Both the position numbers and the translations under genes were made by a program. Below, piece by piece: positions 1 through 7,400 of a DNA stretch of 37,668 bases. A model generated the notes under the pieces. It was not told the origin of the DNA. It was given only the letters and a program-made list of their open reading frames with translations, and made no database searches. This stretch comes from Candidatus Cyanaurora vandensis (GTDB lineage Bacteria; Cyanobacteriota; Cyanobacteriia; Gloeobacterales; Anthocerotibacteraceae). The first letter of the stretch is position 1, and the number at the start of each line of letters is the position of its first letter. The DNA lies in assembly GCF_013285555.1 (NCBI RefSeq), contig NZ_JAAXLT010000149.1, positions 1 to 37,668 on the forward strand. Reading direction: 5' to 3'.

Positions 1-104
1 CCCATCTTCGGTAGCACCCATTCCGTGTCTTCACGACGATAGGCGCTGTCGGCCCAAACCTGCTCTCCTTCATTATTTTTTTCAATTTGGGCTGAGGAAG
101 CCCC
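1..104 (-). pseudogene. IS5-type transposase fragment (D2 region)
   Basis: Read on the minus strand, roughly the first 100 bases give an open frame containing EQVWADSAYRREDTEWVLPK. The ADSAYR motif is typical of the second catalytic aspartate of IS5-family DDE transposases. The frame runs off the left edge of the window, so the C-terminal part with the catalytic glutamate may lie outside. The N-terminal two thirds is absent: upstream on this strand the sequence passes directly into the dispersed repeat at 106-150. I therefore read it as a truncated copy; the exact junction is uncertain. Confidence 0.6.
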
Positions 105-105
105 T

Positions 106-150
106 CCGCCCCATACCCTGCCGGGCACAGGCGTGGTGGGGGACCAAGGC
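106..150. repeat. Dispersed intergenic repeat, copy 1
   Basis: This 45-bp stretch matches 12777-12821 at 39 of 45 positions by eye. Four of the six differences cluster in a central tetranucleotide (TGCC here, CAAT there). Both copies are intergenic and both are followed on the right by a GCAGAAGA-like tail; here nine extra bases (TATAGAGGC) intervene. It may be a small non-autonomous element or a REP-like repeat. I recognise no named family. Confidence 0.6.
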
Positions 151-178
151 TATAGAGGCAGAAGACGGTGTTACCATG

Positions 179-206
179 CTTGCTCCCCTATCCTGCTCGC
201 GGGGGA
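179..206. other. Possible hairpin upstream of the cupin gene
   Basis: GCTCCCC and a GGGGAG-rich arm can pair across about 12 bases, ahead of the cupin gene at 248. There is no clear T-run, so it is not an obvious terminator. It could be a 5' leader structure or the end of the neighbouring repeat. Apart from this hairpin, the repeat and the transposase fragment, I see no gene in 1-247. Confidence 0.25.
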
Positions 207-247
207 GGGGCGGCGGTTAAGTTTAAAGAGTACAACCCCGAGTCACC

Positions 248-616
248 ATGCCAAAATCTACCGTCACTTACTGGAATCCTTTAGCTCCCACTCATGCGGG
301 TCAGTGGCAACCCATTCTTGGTCTGGAGGATATGGCAGAAGCCTTAACTCTAAGCCAGAGTGAAGTCACCGGAGAGTACACTCGCCTGACTCGATTCCTG
401 CCGGGAGCCGACACTACACCTCTGGGCGGTAAAAGCCACGATTATCCTAAAGAAGTATTTATTGTGAGTGGACGGCTTTTCGATGTAGCTTTTGGCTTGT
501 GGCTGGAGTGTGGTCACTATGCCAGTCGGCCCCCCGGCGAAGTGCATGGACCCTTCAAAACTGATGTGGGCTGTGTGGTTCTAGAGTTGTCATTTCCCAA
601 TCGTTGTGTCAAATAA
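248..616 (+). CDS. ChrR-like cupin domain protein
   Basis: This 122-residue protein is a single small cupin barrel. The likely metal-binding residues are His64 and Glu69 in KSHDYPKEVFIVSG and His100 in PGEVHGPF, as in cupins related to the ChrR C-terminal domain. There is no signal peptide, so it is probably cytoplasmic. The substrate cannot be told from sequence; relatives are often annotated as cupins or as anti-ECFsigma-factor ChrR, but the ChrR zinc-finger part is missing. Its 3' end overlaps the convergent minus-strand cupin gene by 8 bases. No strong ribosome binding site precedes the ATG. Fold well supported, function unknown. Confidence 0.8.
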   Translation: MPKSTVTYWNPLAPTHAGQWQPILGLEDMAEALTLSQSEVTGEYTRLTRFLPGADTTPLGGKSHDYPKEVFIVSGRLFDVAFGLWLECGHYASRPPGEVHGPFKTDVGCVVLELSFPNRCVK

Positions 617-1079
617 AATCACCCAAAGGCGGCAGGTCTAGGTATTGCCGTTGGCCCCGGAAGCGCAAGAGACGACGGTGAGCTTGTGGGTAATCGCACA
701 CATCTACTTCTCGCCGTTCCCCGCCCGTCAAGTAAATCAGGTCTTCAGCAAACGGATTGATTAATGCATGGGGCAACGAGGGGGCGGGGAAACCCAGGAA
801 ATCCCCGGCTCCCGCCTCAGTCTCTTGGTCACCAATCTGAGCCAAACCCCGCCCCTGCAAAATATAGATAAACTCTTCTTCCTGATGATGGAAATGTTGG
901 GCCGCACTCTTTTGCCCTGTCGTCAACCGGACTAGATGAACCCCGAGCCGGGTCAGGCCCAGGACATCCCCAAGAGACCGGGTATGGCGTACCGCTTCAG
1001 GATCAACCGGATGGATACGCTCGGTCTCCGGTAGGGCTTGGATGGCTTCAGCTTTGAGTAGATGGGGTGTTTCTGTCAT
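609..1079 (-). CDS. Cupin domain protein
   Basis: The 156-residue product has a canonical cupin motif 1 (HFHHQEEEFIYILQGRG, residues 62-78; candidate ligands His62, His64 and Glu68) and motif 2 around His104 (PHALINPF). It probably binds a metal and a small sugar-like or organic acid ligand; the specific activity is unknown. I chose ATG at 1079; an in-frame GTG two codons earlier (1085) is the alternative. It is the last gene of a minus-strand operon, starting about 10 bases after the trmD stop (3 bases if GTG is used). Two unrelated small cupins lie tail to tail here, their ends overlapping by 8 bases. Confidence 0.82.
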   Translation of the reverse strand: MTETPHLLKAEAIQALPETERIHPVDPEAVRHTRSLGDVLGLTRLGVHLVRLTTGQKSAAQHFHHQEEEFIYILQGRGLAQIGDQETEAGAGDFLGFPAPSLPHALINPFAEDLIYLTGGERREVDVCDYPQAHRRLLRFRGQRQYLDLPPLGDFI

Positions 1080-1088
1080 GGTCACGGC

Positions 1089-1757
1089 TCACAGTAGGTC
1101 GGGGCGACGCAGACGGGTGCGCTCTCGGCGTTGGTGTTGTCGCCATTGGGCGATCTGTTGGTGATGGCCCGAGAGGAGGACCCCCGGCACTTCCCAACCC
1201 CGGAACGAGCGGGGCCGGGTGTAATGGGGATATTCAAGAAGACCATCCTCAAAACTCTCCTCCTGCAACGATTGGGCCTTGCCCACCGTTCCCGGCAACA
1301 GTCGCACCACGCCATCTACAATCGCTAGCGCGGGCACCTCGCCCCCCGTCAAGACGAAATCGCCCAAGGAGACCTCTAGCGTGACGAGATGCTGGCGCAC
1401 CCGCTCGTCTACGCCCTCGTAATGCCCACAGAGAATCACTAGCTGTTGGTAGGTACTCAGAGTCTTGAGCAGAGCCTGGGTCAGGGGCCGGCCCTGGGGC
1501 GTGGTGAGGATAACCGCACGAGAATCCAGGATTGGGAGGCTCTCTACGGCTTTGAAAAGCGGTTCACACATCAAAACCATACCCACCCCGCCGCCGTAGG
1601 GTTCATCGTCTACGCGGTGATAGGGCGGCGGGCTGAAGTCGCGGGGGTTGGTCAGATGAACCTCAGCAATCCCCTTCGCTAGGGCGCGGCCCACCAGACT
1701 ACAGGCGAGGGCCGCGCTAAAAAATTCAGGAAACAACGTAACGAGATCAATCCTCAT
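1089..1757 (-). CDS. trmD: tRNA (guanine-N1)-methyltransferase TrmD
   Basis: TrmD methylates G37 at N1 in tRNAs with G36, using S-adenosylmethionine, and so prevents +1 frameshifting. At 222 residues the length is close to the family norm. Signatures seen are DEPYGGGVGM (51-60), GHYEGVDERV (111-120) and LGDFVLTGGE (131-140), the last two forming the trefoil-knot SAM site. The start overlaps the stop of the upstream small gene as ATGA (1754-1757), which suggests translational coupling. Gene order around trmD in many bacteria is rpsP-rimM-trmD-rplS; here it sits between a small protein and a cupin instead. Confidence 0.97.
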   Translation of the reverse strand: MRIDLVTLFPEFFSAALACSLVGRALAKGIAEVHLTNPRDFSPPPYHRVDDEPYGGGVGMVLMCEPLFKAVESLPILDSRAVILTTPQGRPLTQALLKTLSTYQQLVILCGHYEGVDERVRQHLVTLEVSLGDFVLTGGEVPALAIVDGVVRLLPGTVGKAQSLQEESFEDGLLEYPHYTRPRSFRGWEVPGVLLSGHHQQIAQWRQHQRRERTRLRRPDLL

Positions 1758-2059
1758 GGCTGGCGCAGTTGCTCGCGGATCAAGGCGAGTTGACGAATCA
1801 AGGCTTCGAGTTCGGCAATCGGGTAGGGGTCCGGGTCGGCGGGAGTCCAGGGACTCGGACTCGACATCCCCGCCATACTTTGGACTTGGGCGACTAGGGG
1901 TTCACCCTTCTGGACCCAGGCGTTGATGAGGGTCCCTTGGCGCATCTGTTCTTGTAAGCTACCGAGTTGGTCGGGGATCGCGTTGGGGTCTTGGACCAGT
2001 TCCACCGCCTGAGTGACCGCCCCGACCCCGGCTTTGAGCGTCTGCCATAGACCTTCCAT
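1754..2059 (-). CDS. Small conserved-looking protein, coupled to trmD
   Basis: A 101-residue protein of unknown function. It is rich in Gln, Leu and Ala, has no signal peptide or transmembrane span, and looks largely helical (residues 1-55 and the last 25), with a Pro/Ser/Asp-rich linker between. The internal ATG at 2059 is the start because GGAGGAGG lies five bases before it; the ORF extends 10 codons further upstream without such a site. It overlaps trmD by 4 bases, and the FGGY kinase stop lies 35 bases upstream. Operon position argues that it is expressed; I cannot assign a job. Confidence 0.7.
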   Translation of the reverse strand: MEGLWQTLKAGVGAVTQAVELVQDPNAIPDQLGSLQEQMRQGTLINAWVQKGEPLVAQVQSMAGMSSPSPWTPADPDPYPIAELEALIRQLALIREQLRQP

Positions 2060-2094
2060 CCGTCCTCCTCCGTGGGAATAATTCATCAACTATA

Positions 2095-3324
2095 TCACCC
2101 AGCTAGGACCGCCGCGCCATAGGCGGCCTCGGGGTGACACGCTGGGCTGACTGGAACCCCCAGGTAATGGGCACGGAGGACGGTCCAGGCCGGATTGCCA
2201 CTGCCGCCGCCACTGGTATAGACCTTAGTTAAAGGTGTCGCCCCGAGTTCTTGGAGTAACTGGTAGCCTCTAGCCTCAATCCGCGCCAACCCATCCAGTA
2301 ACCCATGCAAAAAAGCCACCGGGTCGGCGGGTCGGGGCCGCAAGCGGGGCAAGAATTCAGGATCATTGACCGGGAACCGTTCGCCTATTTTGGGTAAGGG
2401 GTAATAATTCAGGTCAGTCGGCTGGTCCAGGGGAATTTGGGCACTCAAAACGGTCAATTCCGCCGCCGTGAAGAACTGCCGCAACACTGCTCCCCCCGCA
2501 TTAGAAGCCCCCCCCACCAACCACAAATCCCCCAACCGATGACTATAGACTCCATACTCCGCCTGGGCTACCCAAGTCGTACTGAGCAACTTCAACACCA
2601 ACGTCGAACCTAAGGAAGTCACCGCCGCCCCTGGTTCCGTCGCACCGCCCGCTAAAAATGCCGCATTACTGTCTGTCGTCCCCACACACACCCAGCAGGA
2701 TTCAGGAAACCCATAGGTTTGCCATTGCGGTAAAAGGGGTGCAACTGGCGTACCGGGTATGAGGACTGTGGGCAACAGTGGCCCAAATTCCTGTAAACAA
2801 GCCCAAGCCGGGTACCGTTGCCGCCGCACGTCGTAGCCCAACTTGAGGGCGTTGTGCTCATCACTCACTCCCCAACGCCCGTGGAGTAAGCTCCCTAGCC
2901 AGTCGGCCTGATGCAAAAAATACCCAGCCCTCACAAACTCCGGTTGACGACTAAACCAGCCCAGTTTCGCCAAGCTAGAAGTAGCACTGAGGACTACTTC
3001 ACCCGCCGGGACTGTCTGCCGTAACCATTCAACTTCCCCCACCGCCCGAGCATCGTTGTACAGCAGAGGGGGTAAAAGTGGCTCCCCCTGAGCATCACAG
3101 AGCAAAACCGTCCCCGAAGTCCCTGCAATGGCAATCCGCGTCACTTGTGGACGCAGGGTTACAGGAACTGCTTCTAACAATTCCGCCAGAGCCCTCCGCC
3201 AAGTCTGAATTAGCGCTAGGTCATACTCAACTTGCCCCTGCCAGAGGACGGTTTCTCCCGCCAAGACCACCGCCCGCGCCCCAGAGGTCCCAAAGTCTAA
3301 ACCCAGACTTAAATCCGCTTGCAT
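2095..3324 (-). CDS. FGGY-family sugar kinase (putative D-ribulose kinase)
   Basis: This 409-residue protein has the ASKHA ATPase fold of FGGY carbohydrate kinases: phosphate-1 loop DFGTSG from Asp10, and a catalytic-type Asp218 in VGTTDSNAAF. SLGST near 248-252 and TSGGGSGNPAW near the C-terminus are nucleotide-site elements. It resembles the cyanobacterial and plant kinases (SePSK/AtXK1 type), reported as D-ribulose kinases and shorter than the roughly 500-residue xylulokinases. The expected product is ribulose 5-phosphate. ATG at 3324 begins the conserved part; a start 23 codons earlier is open but would run further into the upstream methyltransferase gene. The overlap with that gene is 16 bases. 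Confidence 0.88.
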   Translation of the reverse strand: MQADLSLGLDFGTSGARAVVLAGETVLWQGQVEYDLALIQTWRRALAELLEAVPVTLRPQVTRIAIAGTSGTVLLCDAQGEPLLPPLLYNDARAVGEVEWLRQTVPAGEVVLSATSSLAKLGWFSRQPEFVRAGYFLHQADWLGSLLHGRWGVSDEHNALKLGYDVRRQRYPAWACLQEFGPLLPTVLIPGTPVAPLLPQWQTYGFPESCWVCVGTTDSNAAFLAGGATEPGAAVTSLGSTLVLKLLSTTWVAQAEYGVYSHRLGDLWLVGGASNAGGAVLRQFFTAAELTVLSAQIPLDQPTDLNYYPLPKIGERFPVNDPEFLPRLRPRPADPVAFLHGLLDGLARIEARGYQLLQELGATPLTKVYTSGGGSGNPAWTVLRAHYLGVPVSPACHPEAAYGAAVLAG

Positions 3325-3962
3325 AGCTCCACACAGCCCAACCCCTGCACCCGTCCGGTCAAAGGAGCCTGACTTGCTTGGTCTGGGTAGCATTCCACCC
3401 AGCCCTGGTTATGACAAAAATAGCGCAGGGTCAAAACCGTAAAAGGTTGACTTGTAATGAGCGATAGCCATGCACTCTGGTCGTAGTAGCCTGCCCCCAA
3501 AGGCAGACTCAACAACAACCGTCCCCCCGGCATCAAGAGCCGATACAACTCCGCCATCGCCCAACCCTCCCCGCGCTGACTCGCCAAGGCGGGCAAAAAA
3601 GAGAGACAGGTAATCAAACTAAATTGTGAACTCACGAGGGGTAACTGGGGCTGTTGTAATAGGGGCCAATCGCGGCCTCCCGCGCACACATCCAAGCCCA
3701 TCAATTCCGTCGCCCCCACCTGCTCTAGGGCCATGTGGTACCAGGATTCCTGGTAGACACTCCCCACATCCAAAACCTTGCGCTCCTGCCGATACAAGGA
3801 GAGTGCCCAGGGTAGCTCCACCACCCGCTCGGCTTGGTCTAGACTGCTGGCTCCCGGCGCGTCAAAAAATACACTGTCCGTTTGAGGGTCAAAATCGTCT
3901 AAGCCCTCAATCAGCCAATCAAGGAGTCCATCTAGGGGTTCACGGGCGCGGGCGGGTTGCAT
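3309..3962 (-). CDS. Class I SAM-dependent methyltransferase-like protein
   Basis: The 217-residue product has a Rossmann-like methyltransferase pattern: VLDVGSVYQESW (motif I, degenerate: GS instead of the usual GxGxG), ELMGLDVC as the acidic end of strand 2, FSLITCLSFL as motif IV, and YRLLMPGGRLLLSLPLG, a typical post-motif 'LkPGG' segment. The weak motif I leaves it open whether SAM binding is retained. The substrate is unknown. It is first in the five-gene minus-strand operon ending at 609. AGGA lies four bases before the ATG. Its stop overlaps the kinase start. Confidence 0.7.
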   Translation of the reverse strand: MQPARAREPLDGLLDWLIEGLDDFDPQTDSVFFDAPGASSLDQAERVVELPWALSLYRQERKVLDVGSVYQESWYHMALEQVGATELMGLDVCAGGRDWPLLQQPQLPLVSSQFSLITCLSFLPALASQRGEGWAMAELYRLLMPGGRLLLSLPLGAGYYDQSAWLSLITSQPFTVLTLRYFCHNQGWVECYPDQASQAPLTGRVQGLGCVELCKRI

Positions 3963-4065
3963 GAATCCTATCGTGCCCTATTTCTGGTCATACTAAGATT
4001 GCTTCGCAAAGGTTAACTTTTCTTAGCACGACTGCTTGAGATAGCTCCGATAAGTTTATGTTATT

Positions 4066-4293
4066 TTGTTGTTTACGTTTCCTTGGGGGTATTCCTTGTC
4101 CATCCCATCCCAATCTCACTTCGACGCTAATCCCATGGGTACCTACGTGGCTGAGTTGCAGCTACATTTAACCCTCCAAGCCCGGAACCTTTTGCCCAAC
4201 GTGACCCAGGGCACCCGTGCTAGCAACCCCTGCCATCAGCTTTTGCATGATGCTCAAGTGGCTCAAGAAATTGCCTTTTCGCGTCTGAAGTAA
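4066..4293 (+). CDS. Small hypothetical protein
   Basis: A 75-codon ORF, or 52 codons if translation begins at the internal ATG at 4135 (MGTYVAELQL). I recognise no family. The C-terminal half is mildly amphipathic, with Gln, His and Leu. No good ribosome binding site precedes either start. In its favour, a well-formed intrinsic terminator on the same strand follows at 4344, and no other plus-strand gene in this 500-base gap would need one. An untranslated small RNA ending at the same terminator is an alternative reading. Confidence 0.35.
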   Translation: MLFTFPWGYSLSIPSQSHFDANPMGTYVAELQLHLTLQARNLLPNVTQGTRASNPCHQLLHDAQVAQEIAFSRLK

Positions 4294-4343
4294 ATTTACC
4301 AAGCTCTAACGCTTCCCTAGCTCTAGCTATGGGCGTAGTTCTC

Positions 4344-4373
4344 AAAAAGCCAGGGGTCCACGCTGGCTTTTTT
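4344..4373 (+). terminator. Intrinsic terminator
   Basis: AAAAAGCCAG and CTGGCTTTTT form a perfect 10-bp stem around a 9-base loop, ending in a T-run. The A/T tracts on both sides could make it bidirectional. It separates the small ORF at 4066 from the large exported protein. Confidence 0.75.
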
Positions 4374-4401
4374 GGACCCGAAAAGTAGCTTTAGCTACGG
4401 A

Positions 4402-4442
4402 GTTAACCAAAGCTTAACCTTGCCATAGTCTTCTATTAATGT
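4402..4442 (+). promoter_or_regulatory. Predicted PHO box (tandem 8-mers at 11-bp spacing)
   Basis: GTTAACCA (4402), CTTAACCT (4413), CATAGTCT (4424, weak) and ATTAATGT (4435) follow each other with 3-base spacers, so the repeat period is 11 bp. This matches the known cyanobacterial PHO box, in which the SphR/PhoB-type regulator binds direct repeats close to CTTAACCT. The last unit ends 33 bases before the ATG of the exported nuclease/phytase-like gene. The second repeat is an exact consensus match; the third is poor. Phosphate-starvation induction is inferred. Confidence 0.6.
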
Positions 4443-4475
4443 TCAGGCCGTATATTTACGTATTAATCCTCGGAT

Positions 4476-7400
4476 ATGCCACCTGTGAACTCCCTACGTC
4501 CTTTAGCGAAAAATCGGCTTTTCGCGTCACTGCTTAGCCTTGCGCTGAGTTTGTCCTTGACCGCTACCGTCCTTGCGACTCCGCCCGTGTCGGGCGACCT
4601 GATTATCAATGAATACAGTTCAGATAACGATGCTAGCGGCGCGGACTATGTAGAATTACTGGTCCTCACCGATAACCTCGACCTGCGCGGTTTACGGATT
4701 AGCGATAATGAACTGGTTGGGGGAGTCCTCAACAACAACGAGTCAGTCCTTGTTTTCGGGCAAGATGCTTACTTAAATAATGTCCCCAAGGGTACGACGA
4801 TTGCCGTCTATACCATCACCGCAGGCGTTACCACAGATACCATCACGGACCCGTCGGCGAACGATTGGAAACTGGTGCTCGCACCCGGAACAGGCTTCAC
4901 AACTGGAGTTGATGGTCTCGGCGGGTCGATCAACAATGGGTTGTCCACGGGGGGTGAAGCCCTCTATGTCTACCTGCCTGGAGCCGATGGTACCAGCGCG
5001 GGGACGGATAACGTCTATCTCGACTTTGTATCTTTTGAGAGTGATGGCGGCGAACCCCCAGCGGGTTTTACCGACATCAACCTACCGAGCGTGTCGGATA
5101 ACGGCTATTACACGGGCAACACGGCAAGCGGGAATGATACGGCAGCAAACTGGGTGGTCTACGACGGCCCGCCCCCCAATGTCAACGCCACCCCCGGTGA
5201 ACCCAACCCTGGTCAAGACCTGAGCGGCTTGCGCGGCACGATCACCGCTGCCCTCACCCTCACGATTACCCCGGCCTCTTTTTCGGAAGTGGCGGGTGTC
5301 CAAGCCGCCACGGGGACCGTGACCCGCAGCGGACCTAATGGCCTGAACCTCACCGTGACCCTGACCAGTAGCAATACCAGCGCGGCGACCATCCCCGCCA
5401 CAGTCCTCATCCTCGCCAACAGCAACACTGCGACTTTTGGGGTGGATGCAGTGGATGACTTGGTGGTAGATGGACCGCAACCCGTGGTGGTCACCGCCAG
5501 CGCGACCGGGTTCACGAGCGTCACCAGCAACGTGACCGTCACCGACAACGAAGGCACGGTGGGTACGCTCCGCATCCATGACCTGCAAGGCATCAGCCAC
5601 CGCTCCCCCAGTAATGGTTCAACGGTCACCAACATCCCCGGGATTGTTACCGCCGTCCGCAACAATGGTTTCTTCTTCCAAGAACCCGATGCCACGGTGG
5701 ACGCGGACTTGCGGACCTCAGAAGGGATGTTTGTCTTCACGTCTTCTGCACCCAGCGTGACGGTGGGCGATGCGGTCCTAGTTTCTGGGACCTTGACGGA
5801 ATTCGTCCCCGGCGGGGCCACCAGCGGCAACCTCTCGACCACTGAGATTACCGGGCCGATGCTTACCATCACCTCGATTGGCAATACTCTACCCAGCCCG
5901 ACGGTCATCGGTGTCGGTGGACGCGTTCCCCCCAGCCAGGTGATTGACAACGATGCGACGGGCAGTGTGGACACCAGTGGCGTCTTTGAGCCCGCTACGG
6001 ACGGGATTGATTTCTACGAAAGTCTGGAAGGAATGCGTGTCCAGGTCAACGGTGCCGTCGCTGTCGCCCCGACCAACTCTTTCGGTGAAATCATCGTCTT
6101 AGGCGACAACGGCATCAACGCCACGGGCCGCACGGCTCGCGGTGGGATTCACGTCCAGGCTGGCGACTTCAACCCCGAGCGGATCTTTATTGACGATGCC
6201 ATCATCTCCGGTCCCCCTCAAGTCAATACGGGCGACCAGTTCACCGCGCCGATTGTCGGGGTCTTGGACTACAACTTCGGCAACTTCAAGCTCCTCAATA
6301 CCAGCGCACTCCCCGCTGTCAATCCGATTAACCAGCCCCGAGAAGTGACCAGTTTGGTAGCGAGTCCCAACCAACTCACCATCGCCGCCTACAACGTTGA
6401 GAACCTGGACCCGGGCGATGGTACCCGCTTCGCTGCACTCGCCCAACTCATGGTCAACAACATGGGTTCCCCGGATATCTTCAGTCTGGAAGAAGTCCAG
6501 GACAACAGTGGGGCCAGCAATAACGGCGTGCTTGATGCGGACCAGAGCCTCAACACCTTGATTAGTGCCATCCAAGCGGCGGGGGGACCGACCTACAGTT
6601 TCCGCCAGATTAACCCTGCTCCCGGCAACCTTGATGGCGGCGAACCGGGCGGTAATATCCGGGTCGCCTTCCTCTATAACCCCAGCCGGGTGCAGTTTGT
6701 GGACCGTCCCGGCGGCGACGCCACCACCGCCACCACGGTGGTGAGTGGTGCCAACGGACCCCAGCTTACGTTTAGCCCCGGTCGGGTTGACCCCAACAAC
6801 AGCGCGTTCAACAGCAGCCGTAAACCGCTTGCTGGAGAATTCGTTTTCAATGGACGGACCTTCTTTGTGGTTGCCAACCACTTCAACTCCAAGGGCGGGG
6901 ACCAGCCCCTCTTTGGCGTTTCCCAGCCTCCCGTCCTGAGTTCAGAGGTCCAGCGTAACCAGCAGGCCACGGTGGTCAATGCTTTTGTGGATAGCATTTT
7001 GAGCTTGTCCCCCCAGGCCAATGTGGTAGTTCTCGGCGACCTCAACGATTTTGAGTTCTCCACACCGCTCGCGATCCTCAAGGGCAACGACCTGATTAAC
7101 TTGGTAGAACGGGTCCCCGCTGCTGACCGCTACAGTTTCATCTTTGACGGCAATTCCCAGGTCTTGGACCACATCTTGGTCAGCAGCAGTCTAGAGGGCA
7201 TTGCTGAGCAGGATTTCGTCCACATTGACCCGGAATACCTCGATGCCCCGAGCGACCACGACGCGATGGTGGTCCGGTTCACCTTTGCCGCGCCGGTCAT
7301 CACCGGGTTCAGCCCCCTCAGTGGTACGCCCGGTACGGTGGTGACGATTACAGGTACGGAGTTGACCGGGACCACGGCGGTCACAGTGAACGGGGTAGCG

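Noticed and set aside
133-363. Plus-strand ORF beginning GDQGYRGRRR as a transposase fragment
   Set aside because: The resemblance to an IS DKGY motif comes from translating the dispersed repeat; the rest of the frame is unlike a transposase and overlaps the cupin gene.
3995-4030. A GGTTAACTTTTCTTA stretch upstream of the methyltransferase gene as a second PHO box
   Set aside because: Only one half-site matches and there is no second unit at 11-bp spacing on either strand.
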